64,000 bases of DNA, from NCBI GenBank assembly GCA_028386065.3, contig JAKUCV010000166.1:1-64000 (forward strand), read 5' to 3'. Positions within the stretch are counted from its first letter, which is position 1; each line of letters starts with the position of its first letter. The notes below the pieces were generated by a model. It was not told the DNA's origin. It was given only the letters and a program-made list of their open reading frames with translations, and did no database searches. This DNA comes from Turnera subulata. Its lineage: Eukaryota; Streptophyta; Magnoliopsida; Malpighiales; Passifloraceae. A program made the position numbers and the translations under genes. This document shows, in pieces, positions 12,181-24,887 of this stretch.

Positions 12181-13961
12181 TCTCTCTTCGTTTATTTGCT
12201 CTCAGTTTTCCTGTATAATGTTAAATCTGGGTTTATTTTAGTTCCAAGGATATCTCGCTTTCTGTTGTACTTTGGTTGTTCAGAATTTGTTTCGTGTGCA
12301 CATGTTGTGTTTGTACTTCGGCCGTTAAATCCCGTAGATTCTATTTCTTGATGCTCTTTGGGATAGAAATGGAATTGTTGGAATAGTTGGGTTTGGTTGG
12401 GCTATTACCCAATATTTGGAATTAGTTGGGTTTGGTCTAATACTGATTTGGGCCTGGTTTTCTCTAAATTTCCTTGTAGACAGGCGTAGGATTGATTCAA
12501 ATTGCCAAAAACAGAATGCATTAATGCAAACCCTTTTTGGCTAAAAATGTCACCATCGCCTGACAGTGAAGTTCAGAAAGTCATGTCCATATTACCGATT
12601 ATAAACATCCTACACAAAATTGATTGCAGTTATTAATATTTAATACACTACCTAAACTATTTTTTTTTTGTCGTAAACCTAAACTAGTTACTAATATATA
12701 TAGTGCTGGTGCCAACTAGGAATATCCAACTTATCGTTACGTTCCAAATGTACAATATCGTTCTCTTAAGTCTTATAGTCAGAGACAATCATACAAAGCC
12801 ATCACTCCAAAAACCCATAACAATACCGTGGATCCAGATCCCATCTTACAATTTTCAATCACTATAACAAGAATCATCAATCACGAGTCACCGTGTGATT
12901 CATGACTATTTCATGGCTTTGCGTTGGAAGGAGTCAGCAATTTATCCCTTCCCAATATGGCCGTCTATCGGTCTATGCGTCTAGACACCCACAAAAAGGA
13001 AACTTCCTGGAAACTCGAACTTGTACTACTAATGCGTAGCTGTTACTAGAGTTATACCTGTTTTTGATATTTTGAGTAATTGACTGATTACATTTTACAA
13101 AATCGAACGAGGGTCGAGTCCATCATACTGGAGGTTTCTGACACCCCCCCCAAAAAAAAAAAAAAAACCGAGAATCCTTAACAGAGATGGATAAACAAAT
13201 TCAAACCCAATATTCCATTTAAAAATACCAAATGACCTTACCTGCCCAAATGTTTGGAAATGGGAATAAAACAAGTTTGAAGGAACCTGGTAATTTCAAA
13301 TACAGCTTTCACTGGTTGGCTGGCAGATGACCTTCGAATCCAAACTGTTGGATATAATGCAATAATAAAAGTATTTTCCAGCAGGGAACAACGTTAATGT
13401 CTATCTAAACGAGGATAAAAAAACAACGAAGACGAATATTATAATAACAAGGAATGAACAGCATGCTACGGTGTGCGAATGACACCAATCAATTAAGAAA
13501 GACAATGGTCCATATGTTACTTACAATATTTAATGAAAGGGGGGGTGTTGTTTTCTAAGTCATTTTCAATTGCAGGACATCTGCTTTCTATGATTGTATT
13601 TGTCTAATCCTACAACCCTTACCCACGGGTTTATGGATGGAAAACGCAGACTCAGGTGAAGGAATTCTTTACAGTCTGGCAGCTCACTGTCATGTTAGTG
13701 TTAATAATATATACCATGCCAAATAAACATATTATAAATAAGAGTTTTGTTCTCCTCAGTAATTTCGTTAAAATTTGTATTAAAGGTTTCAATTTTTTCG
13801 ATTATGAAATTGGTGCATAAATTATTAAAAATATGATGTCTATATAAAAACCTTAGTACTCTCGTGCAATAAAAAGAAAAAAGAAGGCTTGAGGTCTCAG
13901 GTTTGTCAACTACTGTTATCCAATCCAACACGCTGGCCTTAAACGGCGGATACATATGAGA
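12181..13961. other. Intergenic stretch without a gene
   Basis: It holds the promoter side of the At4g13200-like gene and AT-rich spacer. A C8/A15 homopolymer pair lies near 13144-13167. No coding region is supported. Confidence 0.45.
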
Positions 13962-13969
13962 ACTTGCCA

Positions 13970-14168
13970 TTTTTTTTTGTTGAAAAAAAGTTTAGGTTGA
14001 AGGGAGGTTCTCCCAGTTCAGGGCCAGGGCAAATCACCGGACTCAGCGGGCGCTTACAGTGGTATTTACAGATTACCCATCAAGAGGGACGATCGGCGGG
14101 GTTCGAACTCTCAACCTAATGGGAATGCTTACTGAACCTCAACCAACTAAGCCAACGCTCGTTGGCGG
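13970..14168 (-). mobile_element. tRNA-derived SINE with target-site duplication
   Basis: On the minus strand the element starts with a tRNA-like head. The A box is within GGCTTAGTTGGTTGAGG and the B box is GAGAGTTCGAACCCC. An unrelated body follows, and then an A-rich tail. The flanks carry a perfect 8-bp repeat, ACTTGCCA, at 13962-13969 and 14169-14176. Length (about 199 bp), internal Pol III promoter, A tail and TSD together define a plant SINE of the Au-like type. The exact family cannot be named without a search. Confidence 0.85.
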
Positions 14169-14176
14169 ACTTGCCA

Positions 14177-15133
14177 CTTTGTCCAAGGCCACAATTGACA
14201 ATAAGCAAATTTATGTTCACATTTTTTTTTAATTTGATAAAAATTACCGATGGGGAACACTTTTAAGGACTGATCTCGTCTCGGGTGCTGAAATGGATAT
14301 GAACAATGGTTTGAAAAAAATGGATATCAGACATTAAATTTGCTCTATAATGCTATCTCTACCAAACACTAGCATTAATTTGTTAAAACTACATCCGACA
14401 AAAGAATTTGAATGCGAGTCATATTTCATCCTGGTAAAATTAGATATACGTGCATTAACTGTTTCAGCTGGTGCACCTAATCTGCTTGAATTACACATGT
14501 TATCTCGTCGTTTGCATTTTGTTTTTTATGTCCTAGAAAAATAATTACAAAAACTACGATTAATTACTTTGGTTTACTAAAGTTTTTTGCGTACTAGTAA
14601 GCCTAAATTTGTCATACATATACTGATATACAAAAAAAAAAAAGAACGATACATTCTTAATTATAATCCTTAATAATATGTAAGGAAGAAAGATTGTTTC
14701 AACTTTCGGCTATAAATAATTAAATATTTGAATTTTGAACTTTGAAGGACTCTTCCTTCCTTCTAGAACAAAACGAAAACGAAGTTTAGAAGGAAAAAAA
14801 GAGAAAAAAATCAAGAAAAGACTGCGTGGCATTTCCGTTAATACCAACGAAACAGGAGGGTAGCTAAACGACTGCCTCACCACGGTACGCTACCTAGGTA
14901 GGTTCCCATCGAAAGGCGAAGAAAATGAAATCACCTCAATAAACTCCCTTCAAATTCTCATTTCCTTTTTCTCTCTTCAACAAAACTTCCCTTTGTTCTT
15001 TTGTCCTATTCCACTCCACAACAAAACACAAACAAAAAACCTCCCTCTCTTCCTCCTCCTCCTCCTCTCTGTATTTCTGCTACTTAACAGCTGTGTGTGT
15101 TGGTTGTGTTGTGGTTTAAGTGGAAGAAGAAGG
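14177..15133. other. Upstream region of the VAMP gene
   Basis: AT-rich spacer followed by the promoter and a pyrimidine-rich 5' leader (CTC repeats near 15043-15070) just before the VAMP start codon. No other gene is seen. Confidence 0.5.
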
Positions 15134-17636
15134 ATGGGGCAGCAATCGCTGATCTACGGCTTCGTGGCGCGAGGCACCGTGATACTGGCGGACTACACCG
15201 ACTTCTCCGGCAACTTCACCAGCATAGCAGCTCAGTGCCTCCAGAAACTCCCGGCCACCAACAACAAGTTCACTTACAACTGCGACGGCCACACCTTCAA
15301 CTACCTCGTCGATAACGGCTTCAGTATTCCCTCCCTCCCTCCCTCTTCTCTCTCGCTCGATCTATGTGTTTTCTCTAGTGATCCGTGTTCTCTGTTGATC
15401 TTTGCTTGATCGCGCCTGGTTATGTTCTATAGTGCGCGATCGTTATTGTTTGTTCTTACTTATTCACTGTGCATCTGTTGGTTTTGACTTTCCAGACGGT
15501 AGCCATACGCGTTTTCCGTGATTTTGTATAATAGACGTTTAGTTAGGCTATGTCTCTGTGCTTCGGTGGATGCTATTATTTCTAGGAAGAGTCTCTTTGG
15601 TTACGGAATAGCAGGAAACGGCGGACTGGAGAAGACGCTGGTGGGGTGGCTGACCTGAGTTTTTTCGGTTCTGTTGTGGGGGAAACAGTAGGATTTTGTT
15701 CTCTAAAACAAAAATCTGTTTGGTGTTTTGGTCAACGCAGCCTATGAGGAAATTTCTGAACCTGCTTGCTTGTTGCAATTTTCTGAACTAATTAGATGAT
15801 GAGCGATTCAGCCAATGATTAACTACACTTGCGTGCTTGTTTGCTTTATTGCTTTTGGTTAGGGTGTGTGAACCTTTTTCTCGGGGATATTTAGTCGTTT
15901 TGTTACTATTTTACTATTTCTGGATCTTGCTTTGTAGAGTTAAGCTTAGTTCAGGCGCGGTACTACATTTCAGTTAAGTTTTTAATGGTCGGAGTCTGTG
16001 GAAACGCAGCTATATAGATGTAGATAAGCACTTCTGATTCTTCAGATGGTATCACTCGAGAGCTATGCTATTAACATGAATGGCTTGTATTTCCTAAACC
16101 AGATTCGCATCATTATTTTCCATGGAAGTTGTTTGTTTGAGAATTTTTTATAGCAAATATAAAAATGTACAACAGATATGTAAAGCAATTTATGAAGGTA
16201 GACTGTTTATGAGTTTGAAATGAGGCAATTAGTAGATTAATCTTGTCATAGCTCATAGCAATATCTGAGTAAAAGAAATGGAAGGCAGTATAAGCGTGAC
16301 GTAATAGGTAACACCTAACATGCAACTTTTGACAAAACAGTATAGACCAATTTGAAGATAGTGTGCTGCTTCATTGCTTGAGTAAATCTATCCTATATAA
16401 TCTTTCTAGCTTTCCTGTTGGATGTTATCCATCTTAGAGTTTATCTAATCGTGTGTTTAAAATTTTGCAGCTTACTGTGTAGTTGCAGTGGAGTCCGTTG
16501 GTCGACAGGTTCCAATTGCTTTCCTTGAGCGTATTAAGGAGGAGTTTACCAAGAAATATGGTGGAGGGAAAGCCGCAACTGCAGTTGCCAACAGCCTGAC
16601 CAAGGAATTCGGGTATTGTGTTTGTTGTTTGTTAATTGATGCAATCTAGTGTGTTTCATATCTGTGTGTTGACATTGATGACATGAATTTGTTCTTAATG
16701 ATATAGGCCTAAGTTGAAGGAGCAGATGCAATTCTGTGTGGACCATCCGGAGGAAGTCAGCAAGCTTGCTAAAGTTAAAGCTCAGGTTTCAGAAGTCAAA
16801 GGAGTTATGATGGAAAACATAGAGAAGGTAAGAGATCGCTGCTATCTGGACCTTTTGGGTGCAGTTGCAAATTATGATTGTCCCTTTTGGTGTGGTTTTT
16901 GTCATGTTTTACTTTCCCTCGTTTTTGAAAGTTTCGGATTGTATTGCTCTATTCTGGCACTGCACATATGATGTTGAGATTGGGAATTCAGTCTGTAAAC
17001 TAATGAGCGGTTACCATTTGGCAGGTCCTTGATCGTGGAGAGAAAATTGAGCTTTTGGTAGACAAAACTGAAAATCTTCGCTCTCAGGTTTGTGGAGTAT
17101 TTCATGTTACTTTCTCCTGATGCTAAACTTATTCATTTCTGACTTACTATGGATTGTGGAGGAGTTTGCTTTCTAGTTTTGATCAATTCAACTTCCCAAA
17201 TGCACTTTCAAAATAAAAATAAACTAGTCTAAAAACTAGGATACTCCTTGTTCAGGGTTTTTTGTTAAATCCCAAGGTTGGCACTTGTTTTCGAAATTTC
17301 AACCAAACCAATATAAGTGAGATGGTGAAACTCCGATACTTGTGAATTGTGATGGCTGCTCTTATTCACTTGTGGAAGTGACTAATATAATGAATTTATG
17401 CCTTTCCATACTTCGTTTAGTTTTTGTGTACTCGTGTTTGTTAGCAGCCTTGCATCAGGTTGACAGTGCAATGTTTCATTATTATGTGACAGGCACAAGA
17501 TTTCAGACAACAGGGAACCAGGATGAGGAGGAAGATGTGGTTCCAGAACATGAAAATCAAGCTAATTGTGCTGGGCATCCTAATCGCCTTAATTCTCATC
17601 ATAGTGTTGTCGGTTTGTGGTGGTTTCAAATGCTAG
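15134..17636 (+). CDS. VAMP721: R-SNARE, VAMP721/722-like
   Basis: This is a vesicle-anchored R-SNARE for secretory and cell-plate-directed fusion, partnering Qa-SNAREs such as SYP121 or KNOLLE in related plants. Five coding exons (15134-15323, 16471-16612, 16707-16827, 17025-17087, 17493-17636) give 219 residues, the usual VAMP72 size. The longin domain is residues 1-110 ([20 protein letters not shown]). The SNARE motif is about 125-185, with the zero-layer arginine at R155 ([15 protein letters not shown]). A basic juxtamembrane segment ([12 protein letters not shown]) precedes a C-terminal anchor at about 196-214, ending CGGFKC. The match to VAMP721/722 is near full length. Which paralogue it is cannot be settled by eye, so the symbol means the subgroup. 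Confidence 0.92.
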
Positions 17637-18629
17637 TGTTGCTGACGATGCTGCACTTTTGCCTTTTTGGGTTACACGTACTGCGTACTATTAGTCTATA
17701 TAATATGACAGCGCTGTGTATAGTTTGAACTTTTGGATTCTCTTGGTTTATTGATGTGTGGAAGTTTGCCATTCCTTGCCGTGGTGATTCGCTGTTCAAT
17801 GATATTGCCATTGTTTTGTTATGCTTTTCTTCTCTCTTGTTTTATCAAAGATTGTTTTGGTATGTGAATATGGAATAAACAGCAACTAGTAGGATCTCGG
17901 CTCACTCATTATATACAATACTTTTTTAGCCTTTGTTGGGTGAACACGACCCAATACTTGGCCGGAGTTTGACAGAGATGCTCATGAACGTGGGTGTTGG
18001 TTTTAATTTGATTGCTGCGAAGTAAATATGCTTTTACGACTATTGGATAGCCCTGTCCCTCGATTAGAAGAAATTAGGATGCGCAGTAGTTACGTTGTTT
18101 AATGATTTGTTAATGAAAAAATGTAATGAATGAATGTTCAATCCTCTCAACCCGGGGTTTTTTCCTTTTCTAAATCAAAATCTCAATCTCTTCGCTTCTT
18201 GAAGAGGTGTGATCGAGAAATATAAGGAATCATTAAATTGCTGTATGGTCATTCCAATTTACAGATGCTGTATGTCTGTATATTTCTTTTGGTCTGCATC
18301 TGACTTTAATAGTCCTGGCATTTGACATGGTTATAATCCGCACAAGCAAACAGCCCCCCGCTGAAAAGTCCACAAGCACGCCAAAGGCCTTGTCAAACAA
18401 ATACTTTGAATGAACTATCTACCTACTTTTGTCATTGCCTTCTCAAATTCGAATTCAGTACATCTTTTTTTTCTTAATGAAAACAGTTCAAGACTTTTTG
18501 ATACACGGAATTGTATAACATTCAACAAAGAAAACGATTATTTTGGTTAGCAACAACAAATAACTTTCTCTATTTTTTTCCATCCAACAAAAACCGAATT
18601 AGTCCTTGTTAAAGAAGCAAGGAAAATTA
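17637..18629. other. Convergent 3' regions of VAMP and pantothenate synthetase
   Basis: About 1 kb with UTR-like T-rich sequence. No gene is seen. Confidence 0.5.
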
Positions 18630-20921
18630 TTATGCATTGATTTCGATGTTATCAATCAACCTGACCTTCCCAAACCAGGCTGCAACACAGAAGACAACCG
18701 GATTCTTTATCTCTTCGACTGCTTCTAAACTTTCTTGGTCTACAATCTGCCAGGAAAAGCAATGAAGCTCTTTATTACATTAGTGCTCGTCTGCAAATCC
18801 AATCTGATAGCTATTTTCATGTTCACATTGCCAGCCATTTTTTCCCAACAAACAAGCAGGCATCTTATTACCCAAGAATTAAAAACTTGCAAATTATATA
18901 GTTTAGAGATTCTGTTCAAAAAATATAGTTTAGAGATTACATAGCCCAGTCCTACTTTACCAAGGCCGATATGTCCCTTCCCGTTGAGCACCATCAAGAG
19001 ACAACATCATGGCTCAAAAAATATGCAGACATGTCATATTTTAGATCCTTAAACACATATGATAACACTAACTGAAATGACTTCAGGACTGTTGACTTAA
19101 GTCATTCCAGCATGCATGACAACAGATTTCTCATTGTACAAAATTCTGAACAGTCACACAAAGCAAATATGCAGAAATTGCCATCTTTCTATATAATGCA
19201 CGCATTCAAATAGAGATGAGAGACATTGATTTGTTCACCTCAGCATAATCAACTTTCCCTCCAGCTTCAGTTATTGCTTGGACAACGCAGTCCCTTAACA
19301 TGGTACAACTTTTGTGGCCTTCTTGTGCAGATGATTGAGCTTTTAATAATGACCGATTTATGGACAAAGCCTGCAAGATGAAAAGAACGATATTATAATT
19401 TATCAGCAGGACATTTTTATGAAGGGAGCTCCTCACACGAAAGAATAAACTTCATCTGCAAAAAGAGTCATCTCCTGAAAGATTTACAACAATTTGCCTC
19501 ATAGAAAGAACTCAACAATTTAAATTTAAGTGCACCAAAGAGATTGAAAAGCTGTAAAGTGATGCAATTGTAGAGAGTGAGAGAGGAAAAGAAGAAGAAA
19601 TCTACATTCAACAGAAAGTGCTGAAGGCATCTATGGATGATGCCAATTCTTGGATCAAATATTAGGGAAAAAAAGTGTGACATGGGCCTAATCTTGTGGT
19701 ATTGATTATATGCCAATCAATAAAAGACTATTGAAACAGAAACTTTTGAGCTTTAACGACTATTAGCAGAACCTTTTCCCTAGCTTCCGCAGATAGATGC
19801 ACATTCCGTGAACTCATTGCAAGGCCATCATTGTCTCGCATTACATCAGATCCTACTATTCTTATGGAAAAGTCGAGATCTCGAACCTGCAGGAAATCAA
19901 ACAGAGAAGAGAACATTAGATAAATGCGTTACAAAAACCAAATAGCTGTCAAGGTATGGGACCCAAAACCAAAGATCAAATCGAATTATGCTTGTACATA
20001 TCTAAAGGGAAACAAAGTTACATTCTGAGAATACTATAATCAACTTATGAACACTGAAAAGAAAATCAGATACTATTCCATAAATTCATTTTTTTTCCTC
20101 ACTCTCAGCAACGAAATCATAAAACCACCAAGTAAATGTTCTAAAGACAAATAATATTATATGCACAGCTGTGAGAAAATTCAAAGCAGAATGCTAGCAT
20201 CTGATGCCACAAACTTAAAATATACTCACAAGCACAAATGTTTGTATAGAGTGACCCTTTTTTGACTCGGAAGAAGTGGAAAACAAAGAAAACAATTGCC
20301 TACCATTCTCTGAATGATCCTCCACTGCTGGTAATCCTTCTTCCCAAACACAGCCACATCAGGCTCCACTATATTGAACAACTTGGTAACAATCGTAGCC
20401 ACCCCTCTAAAGAACACAGGCCTACTCTTCCCGCACAAACCCTTCTCCAGTCTCTCCACCCTCACCCATGTCTCATGTCCCATCCCTTTCTCCTCCACAC
20501 ACGACACTACCCCTCCTTTGCCACCCTCCTGATTCTTGCACTCTTCGTCGCCGCCACTCTTACCAATCTCGTTCTTCCCATCAACTCTGTAGTCGTAGAG
20601 ATTGTGGGGGTGGAAAACGGCGTCCACTCCACCAGGAACAGACATGAGCTTGTGGATATCCCCCTCAAAATCAGATGGGTAAGTGGAGAGGTCCTCAGAG
20701 GGAGAGAATTGACCTGGGTTCACATAGATTGACACCACTGTCAAATTGGCGTGCTTGTGTGCTTCCCTGACGAGGGAGAGGTGGCCTTCGTGGAGATAAC
20801 CCATTGTGGGTATTAAAGCTATAGTCTTTCCTTGAGATCTCATTGCTCTCGACCATCTCCTCATCTGGTCCTTGTCTGATATTATCTCTGGCCGTTTTGC
20901 CGCTGCTGCTTCCATTTTCAC
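18630..20921 (-). CDS. PANC: Pantothenate synthetase (pantoate--beta-alanine ligase)
   Basis: It condenses pantoate and beta-alanine with ATP to form pantothenate (vitamin B5), the precursor of coenzyme A; the plant enzyme is cytosolic. Four coding exons on the minus strand (20304-20921, 19773-19886, 19239-19370, 18630-18746) give 326 residues, close to the 310 I recall for Arabidopsis. Visible motifs are [10 protein letters not shown] (HxGH nucleotide-binding, about 38-47), [18 protein letters not shown] (about 191-197) and GLAMSSRN before the C-terminal domain. A hydrophilic Gly/Glu-rich insert after the YDY motif is typical of plant forms. A second Met six bases downstream (20915) is an equally likely start, since known plant proteins begin close to MEPEVI. 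The frame running past 19773 into LLIVV is intron read-through. Confidence 0.94.
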
Positions 20922-21023
20922 AAACTGAGAGGAGCTTAGTGAGTTGTGGTGGTTATATAGAAGAGCTGCTCTTCTTGAGAGAGAGTTTGAGAGAGGGAGT
21001 TTTTCAAGTTTTACTATATCTTT

Positions 21024-21031
21024 TATTTATA
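21024..21031 (-). promoter_or_regulatory. Candidate TATA box for pantothenate synthetase
   Basis: TATAAATA on the minus strand lies about 100 bp upstream of the start codon at 20921. That distance suits a short 5' leader. Confidence 0.5.
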
Positions 21032-21802
21032 GAGCTAAGAGCTTTTGAAAGGACCAAGGCAAACGACATAAATGTGAGAGATATAACGAGGTAAGTAGTT
21101 GTAAGTTGTGACTAGTAAGAACGATATTCCTATGTGGCGGGTTGGTTGTACTTGCGGTGGTGGCGCCGTCTCGGTCTAATGTCAGATAAATGGCACAATT
21201 ATACGGGAAAAAAAAAAAAGGAAAGAAAAAAAGGCATGGAATTCTGCCGAAAACGTGCTACAAGCCTACTAGTGGGGTGTGGTGTCACAAAACTTATCTA
21301 TTGTGTTGATACGTGGAGACTCCTTTATAATTTTATTTTTCTTCAAAAACTGCAATTGGAACTGACAGTTGAGGCCAATAATGCTTTTGTAATTTCTACT
21401 GCTCCTATATGTGGGATACATCCATTAAAGAAAAAAAAAAAAAGGGAAAAAATTAGAGCCTCTAGAAGTAAAATCTAAAGCGTCACGATTCTATGGAGTC
21501 AAGCCATCAAAGTTGTTTCCAGCCCGTTACTTTGGACCATAATTTGTTCATTGCCTTGAATTGATTGAATGAGTTGGATCATAAACCAGGACGTGTTTGT
21601 TTCCAAACAAAGATCCTGATTCCCATTGTAGTTCAGTTTTATTAATACCCCGGGGCCCGGCCCAATTTGTACAATGCCTTCCTATGTTCCACTCCTCCTA
21701 TATACAAATTGTAACACAACCACCAATACCTCACACCCAAGCCAATTCGAACAGGCACTAAAAGCAGTACAACGCCACAAGGCTAAAGAACAAATACGAA
21801 GA
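21032..21802. other. Spacer between pantothenate synthetase and the SDI1-like gene
   Basis: It includes upstream DNA of the first gene and the 3' UTR of the second. There are two A-rich runs near 21210 and 21430. No gene is seen. Confidence 0.45.
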
Positions 21803-24752
21803 TTAGCAGGCTAACTGGTCCCTGAATGAAGAGATTTCTTCAAAGATGGGCAGCCTTTTGGATCTGGTTGGAGCCCATTCGTTCATGACTTGCTCAAGCA
21901 TCTTGACAAAGTCGGCGTCATCAAAACTGAGGCCCAATATGCCCATCAGTTCAGGATGGGCCTGCTTTGATGCCACTTCCATATACAGCTCTTCGGCCCT
22001 TTTTCTTGATCTAATTTCATCTGAGCCAGGAAGTACACCTTGCAAGACGTTTTCCAGAACCAGACGGGCCTCATCATAACGGGCCTGTTTCATCAAACAC
22101 AGTGCCAAGTTGCAGGCCTTATTTGCATCGGGGTCGATCATCTGGGCTTTCTGGTACACAACCTCGGCTGCTATGTAGTTCGCTTTCTGCATATAGGCCC
22201 AGCCCAAGTTCCCCTGCCATACCATATTCTCCAATCCATAAGCACATTTCTTAAAAAATGAAGCATATCATATTCAATTCGGAAAATGATATGTATGCAT
22301 TAAGAAAAAAAAGATTAAACTGAGGTGATAAGTTAAATAATATATGAGACAGTGTACCAGTAATCTGGAAGTTTCTTGCTTAACAGAGACTTGAAACTTC
22401 TTCCCATGAGAACGTGCAGTTTTTGTTGGTTTGCCATTGAAGGCCTCTCCTTGGTATATTAATCTTAGTTTCCGCTTTATCAGATCTATCTGCTCCTCTA
22501 TTTTCCCACATTTCTGCAAAATGCATATTACATTAGAGAAGCCGAATCATAGTATTAATGTGGCGCACCATGCATCAAGACTACACATGCATGGTTATAT
22601 ATCTGGTTACTTAAAAATACACGAGAATTAATATTATACCTTGTACAAGTCAAGGAGGACATTATCGAGGGAATCTTGAGCTTGCTTTGAGCAACGGCCT
22701 CTAAAAGATCTGACAGCTTCTATGGCTTCTTCGGTTCTATCCAATTGCTTCATCACCACAGCCATGTCCTTAAGGGCACTATCCACTCTATCTCCTGCGT
22801 TAATTGCTTTCCAGAACCAGACTATTGCTGTTTCTGGGTCCTTGTCCACTAGCTGAAATCAAATTCATCACAATGATTTAGTTACTTGGCGTTAATTAGT
22901 AAATTTTGGTGCCTTGGATTTGGCTAGCTATTTATAATTTTAGGTCACGGGACTTTTTCTCATAAAGTTTATAAAATGGAAGTCTTGTGAGTCTTGGTTA
23001 TTGGGGTCAAAATCTCGAGCCAATTAAAATGATCATAAAGGAAATGCACGAGATATATAAGATAAAAAGTAGTCAATATCTTGCTGTAAATACTAAAAAT
23101 TCTACCCAATGAATGAAAAATAAGAATACAAATTGGTGGACCTCTTACAAATTTGAATCACAAACCGTTTTATTCGGAAAGATGTGCAAGATTCTATTGT
23201 TTTCTTTCTTTCTTTTTTTTTTTTTTGAGAAAAGATTCTATTGTTTTCGACCCTACATAGTTGCAACTTTTTTTTGGATGCTGATCGTAGTTGTAAACTT
23301 CACTGAAAGAATGGCGATATTAGATTATCATATCAAGGATAAGTTTGTTTATAAGTGGAAAAAGTTGACGGAGTTTTATTTTTATTTTTTTTAATGAGAA
23401 ATAGTTAAGGGGATTGATGATAAACAATTCCTGTATGAATGTGGACTAGAGTCAGGGATGATTCAATCAATTATTCAATAAACATGCAAACAACAAAATA
23501 ACTAGGAATCTGCCTTTGAAAGGTAGGTCTGACCAAGAATCAGTAAAGAGATCAATTTCACACTTTTTTTTTTCCACTAATTTAAAAAGCTTCGGGAGTA
23601 ACTTTTATATTCTTTTTAGTATCAAAAACTTTTATATTCTTTAGGAAAAAAAAAAACCTTTAATTAAGAGTGAAATATCAAATATGTAATAGCAATTCAT
23701 ATCAAGGATACTTCATCTTTGAGCCTTGCTATATACTGCTAATATTTACTATTCATTCTACATATTGGGAAACCCCATCACCTAGTTCCCCAAAGAGGAA
23801 AACTTGCAAGCAACTACCGGATGCAGATAGGGATGGAGAAACTTGCAAGCAACTAGTACTCCAAAATGATGATTTATTATGATCACTATTCATTAGCATA
23901 AGTTGTCATCTCTTTTGGACTTTAATCCCCAAAGCACGTATAAATGACAGAGATGATATATCTGCATCGTCAAGTTTTCCAACAATGGGGTGACCAGATC
24001 TGCTGCACACTTAGGGTTGTAAAGTGTAGTTTAGGAAGTCAACTCTTGAAACAAAACATTACACATGAATTGAAATTTTTCCATGCCCAATTTCTGTATT
24101 TTCCAAGTGAATGTATGCTAACCTCTATATTAAGATCAGTGTACAGGCCGAGCATTATTTGATGTGGTTGCCACTTGCAAAATGATATTCTACGACACAC
24201 ATAATTATTTGGAGCATAAAATCCATATGTGCATGTATATATATCATTTCCTTTCTTCCAAAACTACCCGAGAGGGGAAAAAAAAGGTAGGTAACCCCAT
24301 GGTAAGGTTTGACATTGACCTAATTGATAACAAATTAACGTTACAGAATCTAAGCGAGGTAAGAAGCTATAGGCTTGTTTCTTAAAAGTGCAACCTTAGG
24401 TTAGACATTTTCTTATCTTATCATTAATTGTGAAACCATAAATGATAATACTAGCAGCAAATAGCTAGCAAGCTTCAAGTAGCTAGCGGCGTAAAAGATA
24501 ACCTACCGGCCAGTTGTTTTAACGCGAATGGAAAACTTAATCGCTAGCATTTACCATGATGGACACAAACTGAGCGCAAAAGAAATCTACAAGGAAAAGA
24601 GGTAATTAATTAAGGCAAGTATAGTAGATCAGGAGGACACGCACCTGAGCGTGCTTAGCTTTAACATAAGGACCATCACCAGAAGGAACCTTGTGAATAA
24701 CATGGAAAAGATCCTTCTCTTTTTTGCTCTTTTGTGGGCTTCCGGCCTCCAT
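21803..24752 (-). CDS. SDI1: TPR protein of the SDI1/MS5 family (sulfur-deficiency-induced type)
   Basis: Members repress glucosinolate or storage-sulfur use under sulfur starvation (SDI1, SDI2) or act in pollen meiosis (MS5). Four coding exons on the minus strand (24645-24752, 22640-22852, 22358-22513, 21803-22213) give 295 residues. The N-terminus has the family signature KEKDLFHVIHKVPSGDGPYV. Tetratricopeptide-like helical repeats run from about 40 to 220 (AIVWFWKAINAGDRVDSALK; LGNLGWAYMQKANYIAAEVV). The C-terminus is KRLPIFEEISSFRDQLAC, also typical. It resembles SDI1 more than MS5 or POLLENLESS3, which are longer. Intron 1 is about 1.8 kb. It lies just upstream of, and codirectional with, pantothenate synthetase. 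Confidence 0.9.
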
Positions 24753-24879
24753 GTCTCCCTTATCTCCCTTATCTCTCGGTTTTAAGTTTTAACGCTACAC
24801 AGACTTTGAGAATTATGAAAGAATTAGAGGGCTCTCTATGGAGAGAGATCAGGGCAGGGCAATAGAGGGTGGGTCCAAA

Positions 24880-24887
24880 TTTATATA
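24880..24887 (-). promoter_or_regulatory. Candidate TATA box for the SDI1-like gene
   Basis: TATATAAA on the minus strand lies about 130 bp upstream of the start codon at 24752. A GAGAC core (minus strand, 24753-24757), the core of sulfur-responsive SURE elements, sits directly before the ATG. It is too short to carry weight alone. Confidence 0.5.

Noticed and set aside
20950..20957. TATATAAC-like sequence directly before pantothenate synthetase
   Set aside because: Only about 30 bp from the start codon; the box at 21024-21031 is better placed.
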